Shown here: piece after piece, positions 25,814 to 34,315 of the stretch
Numbering within the stretch: the first letter of the stretch is position 1
Layout: each line of letters opens with the position of its first letter
Origin: Sphingomonas sp.
GTDB taxonomy: Bacteria > Pseudomonadota > Alphaproteobacteria > Sphingomonadales > Sphingomonadaceae
Direction of reading: 5' to 3'
DNA: 64,000 nt
Assembly (NCBI RefSeq): GCF_024508665.1
Contig: NZ_JANINP010000003.1
Span: forward strand, 62,001 to 126,000
Program-made: the position numbers and the translations under genes
The notes under the pieces: generated by a model
Seen by the model: only the letters and a program-made list of their open reading frames with translations
Told to the model about the DNA's origin: nothing
The model's database searches: none

Positions 25814-28627
25814 ATGATGAGGATGCGCGCGTTAATCGGACTGGTCGCCGGGCTCGGCGCCGCGGCATCGGCGCAGCAACTGCCGACCGGCCAGTCGCTC
25901 TCCCCGCTCGCCGCGCCCGGGGCGGTGTTCCGTCCGCTGGTCTCGCGGGTCGGCCCGCACCCCGATTATATCGCCGATGGCGCCGCCGCGATCGCGGTCA
26001 GTCCCGATCGCCGCGAGATGCTGGTGCTGACCAGCGGGTTCAACCGCTTCAACGGCCCTGACGGGCAGGTCGTCGCCGCGCAATCGGGCCAATATGTCTT
26101 CGCCTATCGCATCGACCGCGCCGGCGCGCGGCTCGAGCAGACGCTGGTCGTACCCAATGCCTATTCGGGCATCGCCTGGACGCCCGACGGACGCGGCTTC
26201 GCGGTTGGTGGCGGCGTGGACGACGTCGTCCACCTGTTCCGCCGCGGCAAGACGGGGTTCGCGCCAGCCGGCACTCCGATCAAGCTCGGTCACGCGACGG
26301 GCAATGGCGTCGACGTCAAGCCGCAAGCGGCGGGTGTCGCGATCAGCCCCGACGGCAAGCGCCTGCTGGTCGCCAATTACTATAACGATTCGGTCACGTT
26401 GATCGACCTCGCCAGCCGCGCGATAATCACCGAACAGGATTTGCGGCCGGGCAAGATCGATCCCGCCGCGTCCGGCCAGCCCGGCGGCGAATTCCCCTTC
26501 GCGATCATTTGGCGCGACAATGGACGCGCCTATGTCTCGGCGCCGCGCGACCGCCAGATCGTCGCGCTCGATATCGCCGGTCGCGCGATCCGCGTCGCCA
26601 AGCGTATCGCCACGATCGGCGAGCCGACCGCGATGCTGATCGCCCCGCGCACGCACCGCCTCTACGCGACCGAGGACAATGCCGATCGTCTGGCAATGGT
26701 GGATATGACCACCGACACCTTGACCGGCGAGCCGCGGCTCGGCTTGCCGGACAGCCTGTCGGCGGGGCCGCTCGGCAAGGGGATCAATCCCAACGGCCTG
26801 GCGCTCACGCCAGCCGGCACCTTGCTGGTGACTTATGGCGGGATCAATGCGGTGGCGATGGTCACGCCGGGCGCGACGGCGGCCGAGGTGGTCGGCGTCG
26901 TGCCGACGGGCTGGTATCCCAGCGCGGTCGCGACCAGCGCCGACGGCGCGCGCGTCTTCGTCGTCAACCGCAAGAGCCCGCCCGGCCCCAACCCGCGCGG
27001 CTGCGCGCCCAAACTCGCGGTCGAGAAGGCGCAGCCGAGTGCCTGCGGCGCGGCCAACCAATATATCTTCCAGTTGGAAAAGGCAGGACTGCTGCAGTTC
27101 CCGATGCCCGACGGCCGGGCATTGGCGAAGACCACGCTGCAGGTCGCCGAAAATATCGGCCTGTCCAACGCCACGGCGCGCCGCGCGGCGGAGGCGCGGA
27201 TGGCCGAGGTCGCCAAGCGCATCAAGCATGTTGTCTTCATCGTGAAGGAAAACCGCACCTATGATCAGGTGCTCGGTGACCTGGAGATCGGCAATGGCGA
27301 CCCGAGCCTGGCGATCCTGGGCGAGGCGCTGAGCCCCAATCACCACGCCATGGCCCGCAATTTCGTGACGCTCGACAATTTCTACGATTCGGGCGAGCAA
27401 TCGAGCACCGGCTGGACCTGGACCACCGCGGCGCGCGTGCCCGATTTGCTCGAAAAGACCGCGCCGGTGAATTACGCGGCACGCGGCCTGGCCTATGAAT
27501 CGGAGGAAGCGGACCGCAACGTCGCGACCAGCCTGAGCCTCGCCGAGCGCCGCAAGGCCGATCCACGCCATCCAAACGATCCCGATTTGATGCCCGGCCC
27601 GGCCCTGCTCAACGCGCCCGATGCCGATGACGACAAGCTGCCCGGCCAGGGCTATTTATGGAACGCCGCGATCCGCGCCGGGCTGACCGTGCGCAATTAC
27701 GGGTTCTCCGACGCGTCGGTCTATGACAGCGAATCCCCCGGTTTCGTCCCCTTGTTGCGCGAGCCGTTCAAGGACAAGCACACGATCTGGACGCCCGCCG
27801 ACCGTGATCTCGCCAGCCGCAGCGACCCGTATTTCCGCGGCTTCGACCAGAAACTGCCCGATTATTGGCGCATGCTCGAATGGCGGCGCGAATTCGACCA
27901 GCAGGACAAGGCGGGGACGATGCCCGCGCTCACCCTGCTGCGCCTTAGCCACGATCATTTCGGCGACTTCAAGGAAGCGGTCGACGGCGTGAATACGGTC
28001 GAGACCGAGATGGCCGATAACGATTATTCGGTCGGTATGGTGTTGGAACGCATCGCCAATAGCTCGTTCAAGGATTCGACCCTGGTGTTCGTGATCGAGG
28101 ACGATGCGCAGAATGGCGGCGACCATGTCGACGCGCGACGCAGCATTGCCTTCGTCGTCGGGCCGTATGTGAAGCAACGCGCCCTGGTCTCGACGCGCTA
28201 CACCACGGTCAGCATGTTGCGCACGATCGAGGCGGTGCTCGGGCTGCCGCCGCTCGGGCTCAACGATGCGCTGGCGGCACCGATGGCGGATGTGTTCGAC
28301 CTCAATCAGAAGGACTGGAGCTTCCGTGCGAAGGCCGCCGACGTGCTGCGCGGGACCAAGCTGCCGATCCCGGCCGACCGCTTCGTCGCCGCGAAGACAG
28401 CCGCGAATGCCTGCCCCCCGCGCGATGCCGGCTGGTGGGCGGCGGCGATGCAGGGGCAGGATTTCACCAGCGAGGACCGGCTCGACACGTCGCGGTTCAA
28501 CGCGGCGTTGTGGAAGGGGCTGGCGGATGGGCCGGAGCCGCTGGCGCGCAGTGGTACGGATTTGCGGGCCAATCGGGCAAGCCTGCTGCAACGAGCGGCG
28601 GCCGGGCGAGTGTGTCGGGCATCTTAA
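25814..28627 (+). CDS. Secreted beta-propeller/phosphoesterase fusion
   Basis: 937 residues with signal peptide (ALIGLVAGLGAAASAQ) and a good RBS (AAGGGGA). Residues ~40-400 form YVTN/WD-like beta-propeller repeats (SPDGKRLLVANYYNDSVTLID, then LIAPRTHRLYATEDNADRL). From ~470 an alkaline-phosphatase-superfamily phosphoesterase domain follows: HVVFIVKENRTYDQVLGDL, SPNHHAMARNFVTLDNFYDSGE, LRLSHDHFGDF, then EDDAQNGGDHVDARRS, which supplies the late metal ligands (D, H, H). A Thr rather than Ser after KENR matches this PF04185-like class. Probable periplasmic phosphodiesterase or phospholipase-C-like hydrolase; substrate unknown. Confidence 0.9.
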   Translation: MMRMRALIGLVAGLGAAASAQQLPTGQSLSPLAAPGAVFRPLVSRVGPHPDYIADGAAAIAVSPDRREMLVLTSGFNRFNGPDGQVVAAQSGQYVFAYRIDRAGARLEQTLVVPNAYSGIAWTPDGRGFAVGGGVDDVVHLFRRGKTGFAPAGTPIKLGHATGNGVDVKPQAAGVAISPDGKRLLVANYYNDSVTLIDLASRAIITEQDLRPGKIDPAASGQPGGEFPFAIIWRDNGRAYVSAPRDRQIVALDIAGRAIRVAKRIATIGEPTAMLIAPRTHRLYATEDNADRLAMVDMTTDTLTGEPRLGLPDSLSAGPLGKGINPNGLALTPAGTLLVTYGGINAVAMVTPGATAAEVVGVVPTGWYPSAVATSADGARVFVVNRKSPPGPNPRGCAPKLAVEKAQPSACGAANQYIFQLEKAGLLQFPMPDGRALAKTTLQVAENIGLSNATARRAAEARMAEVAKRIKHVVFIVKENRTYDQVLGDLEIGNGDPSLAILGEALSPNHHAMARNFVTLDNFYDSGEQSSTGWTWTTAARVPDLLEKTAPVNYAARGLAYESEEADRNVATSLSLAERRKADPRHPNDPDLMPGPALLNAPDADDDKLPGQGYLWNAAIRAGLTVRNYGFSDASVYDSESPGFVPLLREPFKDKHTIWTPADRDLASRSDPYFRGFDQKLPDYWRMLEWRREFDQQDKAGTMPALTLLRLSHDHFGDFKEAVDGVNTVETEMADNDYSVGMVLERIANSSFKDSTLVFVIEDDAQNGGDHVDARRSIAFVVGPYVKQRALVSTRYTTVSMLRTIEAVLGLPPLGLNDALAAPMADVFDLNQKDWSFRAKAADVLRGTKLPIPADRFVAAKTAANACPPRDAGWWAAAMQGQDFTSEDRLDTSRFNAALWKGLADGPEPLARSGTDLRANRASLLQRAAAGRVCRAS

Positions 28628-28684
28628 CGAGCCGCCGACTTCCTACGCATCCCCGGCGAATAACCGACGCGATTCAATAACAGC

Positions 28685-28758
28685 CGTCACCCCAGCGAAA
28701 GCTGAGGTCTCGTGCAGTATATCAATCGCCTGAGATCCCAGCTTTCGCTGGGATGACG
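28685..28758. repeat. C-family paired hairpin repeat
   Basis: CGTCACCCCAGCGAAAGCTG at the left and CAGCTTTCGCTGGGATGACG at the right are complementary; the inner segment CTCGTGCAGTATATCAATCG is shared almost exactly with the copy at 55758-55831. It sits between the convergent phosphoesterase and DUF3142 genes. Confidence 0.85.
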
Positions 28759-28780
28759 GGACGAACGTCCGAGAGGCGGT

Positions 28781-29509
28781 CTACTCTTTACCTTCGGCCT
28801 CGATCGGATTGACCAAAAACGTGACATACCCCCGAAACCACGGGTTGGCCTCCAGCCCTGGGGTAGGCTGCCATTCGCCCCCCTGCAGCAGGCCGATGCG
28901 GAACGGCAGCTTCAGCCGATCCAGCTTGGCCAGATACGCCTGATACCCCGGAATGACATGCCGCCCCTGATAGATTTGCAGTACCGCCTCATCGACGACG
29001 CCCGCGAGCGCATCGAGGCCCTTGGGATCGCCGTTCGCGCTCCAGTCGAGCAGTCCGGTGATCCCCAGCCGGCAATCCTTGGGGAGCCGTGTCCGAAGCC
29101 CGCGCAGAAACGCGGCGTAATCCTGCAAATGCCGCGTCCGCGCGTCGAAATCGATCTGCACGCCGACAACCCGGTTGCCGCCCGCTCGCCACCGCGCCAG
29201 CGCCGCGAGCAATTGGTCGTAAATGGCGGGCGACCAGGCGAGCGTCTCGACCCGCACCACCATCCAGACGTCGCGATTGCCAAGGTGCGGAACCGCCGCG
29301 CGCTGCACCGCGTAGCGGACCGGGTCGGTCGCCTCGATCTGGCCCTGCAACAGATACAGCCGTTTAGCCCTCGCCAGCGCCGGCTGCGCCCGCACCCCCG
29401 CCCATAGCCACACGGCATCGTAAGCTGGCGCCACCGCCCGATCGCGCGCGATCGGTACCGGCAGCAGGGCGATCCCCAATGCCGCGACGGCGAGGACGGC
29501 GCGGATCAC
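28781..29509 (-). CDS. DUF3142-type exported protein
   Basis: 242 residues from a GTG at 29509, three bases after the stop of the preceding 697-residue gene. N-terminal hydrophobic signal/anchor (AVLAVAALGIALLPVP). The body looks like a TIM-barrel fragment: YDAVWLWAGVRAQ, VVGVQIDFDARTRHLQDYAAF, KDCRLGITGLLDWS, DEAVLQIYQGR and RIGLLQGG. The Asp-containing VQIDFDAR strand resembles glycosidase barrels, but activity is unproven. It is translationally linked to the upstream partner, so the two likely act together in the envelope. Confidence 0.75.
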   Translation of the reverse strand: MIRAVLAVAALGIALLPVPIARDRAVAPAYDAVWLWAGVRAQPALARAKRLYLLQGQIEATDPVRYAVQRAAVPHLGNRDVWMVVRVETLAWSPAIYDQLLAALARWRAGGNRVVGVQIDFDARTRHLQDYAAFLRGLRTRLPKDCRLGITGLLDWSANGDPKGLDALAGVVDEAVLQIYQGRHVIPGYQAYLAKLDRLKLPFRIGLLQGGEWQPTPGLEANPWFRGYVTFLVNPIEAEGKE

Positions 29510-29512
29510 CGC

Positions 29513-31606
29513 CTACCAATAATAACGCAGCTCGCGCGCCCAACGCGACTTGGGGTAATCGCTCTTCAGCCGGGCGAACCACGCCTTGCGCACCGCCTTG
29601 TCGACGTCGGTTCCGCCGCACGAATTGTTACCAGACGGCGCGTAGCAATTGACCGCCCGGAACAAGGCATAGGCCTTGTCGTCTGCCGGTGCCTTGGCGT
29701 CGGCGGCGATCGATTTGTAGACCTCCAGCCGGGAATAGACCGGTCCGGCGAACAGCGTCTTCGTCCCGCCGAGATCCTGCTTGGGCGGCTGGCTGTCGAG
29801 CACGAACTGGTCGAACCCATTGGCGCGGAAGAAGTCGGCCAGGCAGAGCCGCGCATGCGGGCTGCCGGGCGCTGCCGCGAGATCGGCGGCGGTGCGCCTG
29901 AGCGTCGGGCAGTCGATATCGGTCGGCTGGGTCGGCCTTAGGAACAGCCCGAGCGGCAAGGCTTCCGATCCCAGCAGATCGTAGAAATTGGTGTCGCTGG
30001 CAGCACCCGCCGGCACCAGCGCGAGGTCGGTGCCGAAATCGCGATACGCGCCTCGGCTCAATTCCTTGTAGAGCAGGGTGAACAGCGCCAGTTGGCGTTC
30101 GTGCGCCGCCTTCGCTCCGGTCGCCTGTTTGCGCAGCAGCCCGGCATCGGCGACGTTGGTCAACAGGATCCCACGCAGCATCGCGTCGTCGACGGGCGAG
30201 TCGGGCGCGAATACCCGCGCCAGCCCGCCGGTCCGCTCGTCATGCCAGGCGAGCGCGAGTTCGAGCGCGGAATGCTGCGCGTCGAGCTTCGCGCCGGGCA
30301 GCATCTCCAGCCAGAAGCCGCGCGCATTGCGATCGCCGACGGCCTCCAGCGCCATGCCGCGTAACATCTGGCGGCTGAACTGCACCTCGTTGAAGCTCGA
30401 TTGGCGCGCGGCGTCGGGGATCAGCTTGAGCACCTCGGCCGGTTTCTTGCCGATATAATATTGATGCGCGGCGACCAGATAGTCGAACAGCGCCTGATTG
30501 CCGGCGAACGCCGCGCGCTGGCCGTTGATCTCGGCCAGCGTGATCGGATCGGTGCAGCAGCCGGCGCTGACCTCGTCGTCCGCCATCCGCATCCGCTTGA
30601 GGTCGAGCACGGCGAGCAGGGTCGGATCGCGCGTGTCGCCGATCGTCAGATCGGGCAGCAGCTTGGTGTCCATTTCCTCGGCGAGATCGACGTCGTTGAA
30701 TCCGCGCACCGCCGCCGGCTGCGCGAACAAGGCGACATATTGCTGGGCGAGCAGGTCGCGTTTGCTGCCGAACCAATAGACGCGCCGCAACAGGCCGCGC
30801 GCCGACCCCGCATAGAGCCCGTTGGGATAGTCCTTGAGATAGGCGCGCAGGCCGGCGTCCGCGGCGGCGACGACTTTCTGGTCGACCGTCTTGAAATCCT
30901 TCGGGATGCCATATTCGTCGAACAGGCCGACCTGGATGCGGTTCACCTCGACCCGCGCCGCCATGTAGCGGGCGGTCTCGCGCAGCCAGCCGTCACGCGC
31001 GCCGCCCAGGCTGGCGAAGCGTGTCCCCGCCGCATCGAAATCGCCGTCGTAAAAGGCCTGCGCGCCGGCCAGATAGGTGGCGAACGCCTTGCCCGCGGGC
31101 GACTTCACTTGCCCGTCGAGCGCCGCGCTGACGCTCGCGCCGGGCTTGGCGCAATCGGGATTGAGCGACTTGCGTGCGGCGATCAGCGCCGCGCCCTCGC
31201 CCCCCGGCAATCTGGCGGCGTTGACCGCCGCCTCGAACGCCTCCGCGCCGCTACCGTTGGACCGGCAACGCGACCCTTCGCCCGAGGAATAGTCGCTGTC
31301 GCTATTGTCCGGCCGCACCGCCAGCCAGCCCGACAAGGTGCGCCAGTCGAACAAGGCGCCGAGCGGCTGCGGCGGCGCCCCCTCGCCCGGCCTGGGCAGC
31401 GACCCGCGCCGATCGAACAGCAGCATCGTGAGGTTGGTCCGCGTATCGTTGCCCGGCCCGAGCATCGCCATGTCGTCGCAGCCGGTGAGGTTGGCGTGGT
31501 TCAGCCGCCAGGACGGCGAACAGCCGAAATCGCCGCTGGCATCGGCGGGAAGCGGGATGGCGAAGCAGGCAGCGGCAGCGGCAAGCGAAACGCAGAGACG
31601 GCGCAT
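29513..31606 (-). CDS. Large exported protein of unknown function, partner of DUF3142 protein
   Basis: 697 residues with a signal peptide (MRRLCVSLAAAAACFAIPLPADA). The mature N-terminus has a Cys pair region (FGCSPSWRLNHANLTGCDD). The rest is mainly helical, with TPR/soluble-repeat-like stretches (AFYDGDFDAAGTRFASLG; LRETARYMAARVEVNRIQVG), suggesting a periplasmic scaffold. Cys-rich spots recur (SAGCCTDPI; NCYAPSGNNSCGG). I do not recognise a catalytic motif. The gene ends three bases before the DUF3142 gene; upstream is a ~240-base divergent gap to infA. Confidence 0.7.
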   Translation of the reverse strand: MRRLCVSLAAAAACFAIPLPADASGDFGCSPSWRLNHANLTGCDDMAMLGPGNDTRTNLTMLLFDRRGSLPRPGEGAPPQPLGALFDWRTLSGWLAVRPDNSDSDYSSGEGSRCRSNGSGAEAFEAAVNAARLPGGEGAALIAARKSLNPDCAKPGASVSAALDGQVKSPAGKAFATYLAGAQAFYDGDFDAAGTRFASLGGARDGWLRETARYMAARVEVNRIQVGLFDEYGIPKDFKTVDQKVVAAADAGLRAYLKDYPNGLYAGSARGLLRRVYWFGSKRDLLAQQYVALFAQPAAVRGFNDVDLAEEMDTKLLPDLTIGDTRDPTLLAVLDLKRMRMADDEVSAGCCTDPITLAEINGQRAAFAGNQALFDYLVAAHQYYIGKKPAEVLKLIPDAARQSSFNEVQFSRQMLRGMALEAVGDRNARGFWLEMLPGAKLDAQHSALELALAWHDERTGGLARVFAPDSPVDDAMLRGILLTNVADAGLLRKQATGAKAAHERQLALFTLLYKELSRGAYRDFGTDLALVPAGAASDTNFYDLLGSEALPLGLFLRPTQPTDIDCPTLRRTAADLAAAPGSPHARLCLADFFRANGFDQFVLDSQPPKQDLGGTKTLFAGPVYSRLEVYKSIAADAKAPADDKAYALFRAVNCYAPSGNNSCGGTDVDKAVRKAWFARLKSDYPKSRWARELRYYW

Positions 31607-31845
31607 GGCAAAGACCCCCGGTGAACGACGAAGATTAAAAATGCCATGCCGCCAACATCTTGCCTAGGAAGATTGCGTCATCGCCGGCGATTTCGCGCGG
31701 ACAGCTTGCCCTTGCCGGTCGGGGCGCTCATCGCCATATCCTCGAGCGTTCCCCGCCCGCCCCGGCAGGGCAGCTTCCCTTTTCGTCCCCCATCCGCTAA
31801 GGGCGCGCGTCACGCGGCGCTGCCCGCATACTCATGAGGCATTGT

Positions 31846-32091
31846 TTGGCTAAAGAAGAACTTCTCGAAATGCGTGGCCAGGTAGTCGAACTGCTGCCCA
31901 ACGCCATGTTCCGCGTCCGGCTGGAAAACGACCATGAGATCCTGGGTCACACCGCCGGCAAGATGCGCAAGAACCGCATCCGCGTGCTGGTCGGCGACGA
32001 AGTGCTTGTCGAGCTGACTCCGTACGACCTGACCAAGGGTCGCATCACCTATCGCTTCATGCCGGGCCGCGGCGGACCGGGGCCGCAATAA
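31846..32091 (+). CDS. infA: Translation initiation factor IF-1 (TTG start)
   Basis: 81 residues, a single OB fold that occupies the ribosomal A site during initiation. The body ([20 protein letters not shown] then [19 protein letters not shown] and RITYRF) is near-universal IF-1, with an alphaproteobacterial Gly-rich tail. The start is placed at the TTG at 31846: it gives the canonical (M)AKEE N-terminus and has GAGG six bases upstream. The in-frame ATG at 31834 lacks an RBS and would add MRHC. A rare start codon may limit IF-1 output, as initiation-factor genes often self-limit. Confidence 0.94.
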   Translation: MAKEELLEMRGQVVELLPNAMFRVRLENDHEILGHTAGKMRKNRIRVLVGDEVLVELTPYDLTKGRITYRFMPGRGGPGPQ

Positions 32092-32099
32092 TGCCCCGC

Positions 32100-32159
32100 C
32101 GCCCCAGCGAAAGCTGGGGTTCTATGCGGCTTGAGATGCCAGCTTTCGCTGGCATGACG
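32100..32159. repeat. C-family paired hairpin repeat (short)
   Basis: CCCCAGCGAAAGCTGGGG is a hairpin by itself; the mate GCCAGCTTTCGCTGGCATGACG follows after about 20 bases. It occupies almost the whole gap between infA and maf. Confidence 0.8.
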
Positions 32160-32167
32160 CCCCAACA

Positions 32168-32752
32168 ATGAAACTCGTCCTCGCCTCCACGTCTCCCCGC
32201 CGGCAGGAATTGCTAGCGCGGATCGGGATCGTGCCCGCGCGCCTCGCGGCGCCCGATATCGACGAGACTCCGCTGAAGGCCGAGGCGCCGCGTGCTTATG
32301 TCGCGCGGCTGGCCGAGAACAAGGCGCTGGCGGTCGAGCGCGCGCCGGACGAGGTCGTGCTGGCCGGCGACACCACCGTCGCGGTCGGGCGCCGCATCCT
32401 GGAAAAGCCGGTCGACGAGGCCGATCTGCGCCGCATGCTCGGGCTGCTGTCGGGGCGGCGGCACCATGTTTATTCGGGCGTGTGCGTGATCGGCGCCGAT
32501 GGCCGGCCGCGCGTTCGCGTCGCCGACACGATCGTCGCGTTCAAGGCGCTCTCCCCGGCCGAGATCGACTGGTATGTCGCGAGCGGCGAAGGCATGGGCA
32601 AGGCTGGCGGCTATGCCATCCAGGGCAAGGCCGAGGCGTTCGTCCGCTATCTGGCCGGCAGCCATTCCAACGTGGTCGGCCTCCCGGTGTTCGAGACGCG
32701 CTCGTTGTTGACCTCGGCGGGCCTGCCGCTGGATCAGTCAGAGGCCGACTGA
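32168..32752 (+). CDS. maf: Maf-like nucleotide pyrophosphatase
   Basis: Cleaves non-canonical NTPs (dTTP/UTP or 7-methyl-GTP class) to monophosphates; house-cleaning and septum-related. 194 residues: starts KLVLASTSPRRQELL, the Maf signature, with VVLAGDTTVAVG in the middle and GKAGGYAIQGKAEAFV and GSHSNVVGLPV near the C-terminus. The order infA / maf / RNase E/G-like / yacG / tRNA-Phe is typical of sphingomonads. Followed by a B-family repeat before the next gene. Confidence 0.96.
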   Translation: MKLVLASTSPRRQELLARIGIVPARLAAPDIDETPLKAEAPRAYVARLAENKALAVERAPDEVVLAGDTTVAVGRRILEKPVDEADLRRMLGLLSGRRHHVYSGVCVIGADGRPRVRVADTIVAFKALSPAEIDWYVASGEGMGKAGGYAIQGKAEAFVRYLAGSHSNVVGLPVFETRSLLTSAGLPLDQSEAD

Positions 32753-32833
32753 CTTGGAACGGCATCCATCTCGGGGGCAGCTTGAAGGAATGGCTCCAAT
32801 CGAGATGACGGCACTGCCACGCCTCACTCCCAA

Positions 32834-32926
32834 CCGTCACCCCGGGCTTGTCCCGGGGTCCACCGCGCCGCAGGCCCGGTTCGCAGTTGGTTGCGCGGTG
32901 GATGCCGGGACGGGCCCGGCATGACG
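32834..32926. repeat. B-family paired hairpin repeat
   Basis: CGTCACCCCGGGCTTGTCCC at the left, GACGGGCCCGGCATGACG at the right. The orientation is reversed relative to the copy at 4755: the ACCCCGG end comes first. Confidence 0.8.
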
Positions 32927-32960
32927 AAGTTGACGATCGATCGTCTCCCGAAAGCACGGC

Positions 32961-33899
32961 GTGACTGAGTGGCTGTATGAGGCCGGGATCGGCGAAGCGC
33001 GCGCCGCTCTGGTCGAGGACGGCACCATCCTGAAAGCGCGGATCGAACGGCCGGGCGGGCTCAAGCTCGGCGCAGTGCTCGACGGCCAGTTGATCGAACG
33101 CGTCGCCGCCGGGCTGAGCCGCGTCGAAACCGCCGAGGGCGCGGCGGTGATCGAGCGCTTGCCGCCTGGCATTACCTTGGGCGCGCGGCTGACAGTCGAG
33201 GTCGTGCGCGAAGCTATTCCTGAACCGGGCCGCCCAAAGCTCGCCAAGGTCGCGGCGAGCGACGCCGAACCGCGCGCGGCCGACGATTTGCTCGCTCGGT
33301 GCCGGGCGAGCGGCTTTCCCGTCCGTATGCTCCGCGCCCATGAGCTGGACGCGCTCGAAGCCGCAGGCTGGTCCGAAGTGCTCGACGAGGCCGAGACCGG
33401 GGAGATCGCCTTTCCCGGTGGCGCGCTGCGCATGTCGCCCACGCCCGCGATGACCCTGTTCGATGTCGACGGGCCTGGCGCCCCTGCCCCACTGGCGCTC
33501 GCCGCGGCGCGTGCGGCGGCGATGGCGATCATGCGGCTCGATATTGGCGGATCGATCGGGATCGACTTCCCGACCCTGGGCAACAAGGCCGAGCGTCAGG
33601 CGGCAGCGGAGATGATCGATGCCGTCCTGCCCCAGCCGTTCGAACGCACCGCGATCAACGGCTTCGGATTCCTCCAGATCGTCCGCCCGCGCCGCCGGGC
33701 GTCGCTTCCCGAGCTGCTCCGCGCCGACCCTGTCGCCTCCGCGGCGCTGGCGCTGTTGAGGGCGATCGAACGCACGCCGCCGCCGGTGCCGCCGGTCCAG
33801 TCCGCCGGACCGCGCGTCGCCGGCTGGCTGGCCGCGCATCCCGACCTGGCCGATGAGTTGTCGCGGCGGACCGGCGCCCCCATCTCCTTCACGTCATGA
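32961..33899 (+). CDS. RNase E/G-like protein
   Basis: 312 residues from a GTG at 32961. N-terminus TEWLYEAGIGEARAALVEDG resembles the start of the RNase E/G S1-like domain (EWLYE...R.A.veDG), and the C-terminal half has LDIGGSIGIDFPTLGNKAERQ, corresponding to the RNase E/G catalytic DxxG...IDF segment. It lacks the full length of RNase G (about 490) and part of the catalytic core, so activity is uncertain. It is fused in context with maf and yacG, as in related genomes. The yacG start overlaps the stop (ATGA). Confidence 0.75.
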   Translation: MTEWLYEAGIGEARAALVEDGTILKARIERPGGLKLGAVLDGQLIERVAAGLSRVETAEGAAVIERLPPGITLGARLTVEVVREAIPEPGRPKLAKVAASDAEPRAADDLLARCRASGFPVRMLRAHELDALEAAGWSEVLDEAETGEIAFPGGALRMSPTPAMTLFDVDGPGAPAPLALAAARAAAMAIMRLDIGGSIGIDFPTLGNKAERQAAAEMIDAVLPQPFERTAINGFGFLQIVRPRRRASLPELLRADPVASAALALLRAIERTPPPVPPVQSAGPRVAGWLAAHPDLADELSRRTGAPISFTS

Positions 33900-34072
33900 C
33901 CAAGGCCAATACCTGCCCGCTCTGCGGCAAGACCACCGACCCGGCATACAAGCCGTTCTGCAGCCGTGGCTGCAAGGACCGCGACCTGCTGAAATGGCTG
34001 GGTGAAGGATATCGCATTCCGGCGGGACCCGCCGGTCCGGAAGCACTGGACAGCGAGGTTTCGAGCGATTAG
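33896..34072 (+). CDS. yacG: DNA gyrase inhibitor YacG (zinc finger)
   Basis: 58 residues. The Zn-binding pattern is complete: CPLCGK at residues 7-12 and FCSRGCKDRDL at 22-32, giving C-x2-C ... C-x3-C. Family knowledge: YacG binds GyrB and inhibits gyrase. The ATG overlaps the RNase E/G-like stop by four bases (ATGA). tRNA-Phe follows 29 bases downstream. Confidence 0.93.
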   Translation: MTKANTCPLCGKTTDPAYKPFCSRGCKDRDLLKWLGEGYRIPAGPAGPEALDSEVSSD

Positions 34073-34101
34073 AGCGCCCGCTTCCGCGCTTCGCCGGATA
34101 T

Positions 34102-34177
34102 GCCCAAGTAGCTCAGTTGGTAGAGCATGCGACTGAAAATCGCAGTGTCGGTGGTTCGATTCCGCCCTTGGGCACCA
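34102..34177 (+). tRNA. tRNA-Phe (GAA)
   Basis: 76 bases with encoded CCA. Acceptor GCCCAAG pairs with CTTGGGC (34167-34173); D-arm GTAGCTCAGTTGGTAGAGC; anticodon loop CTGAAAA gives anticodon GAA; T-arm has GTTCGATTC. It is downstream of yacG and followed by an A/T-tinted gap. Confidence 0.98.
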
Positions 34178-34210
34178 TTCCTTAACAGCTTCGAGGCATG
34201 GTCCCGCAAC

Positions 34211-34230
34211 TATCTAGCCGGAACTAGGTA
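34211..34230. promoter_or_regulatory. Inverted repeat upstream of the GGDEF gene
   Basis: TATCTAG (34211-34217) and CTAGGTA (34224-34230), one mismatch in seven, spacer of six. It lies 86 bases before the preferred GTG start of the diguanylate cyclase and shares the AGGTA half-site seen at 35644-35655. It may be a response-regulator site. Confidence 0.35.
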
Positions 34231-34315
34231 GAATTCCGGAGCCCGGAAGGCCCGGCGGCGGGACGAATATTAACCGCGACCGTGGAACATGCCGCTTCGG
34301 AAAGGAGCGGCGCGC

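Noticed and set aside
34102..34177. tRNA-Phe as an integration site for the signalling block downstream
   Set aside because: No second copy of the tRNA 3' end and no integrase found; composition of 34200-41000 is mostly core-like.
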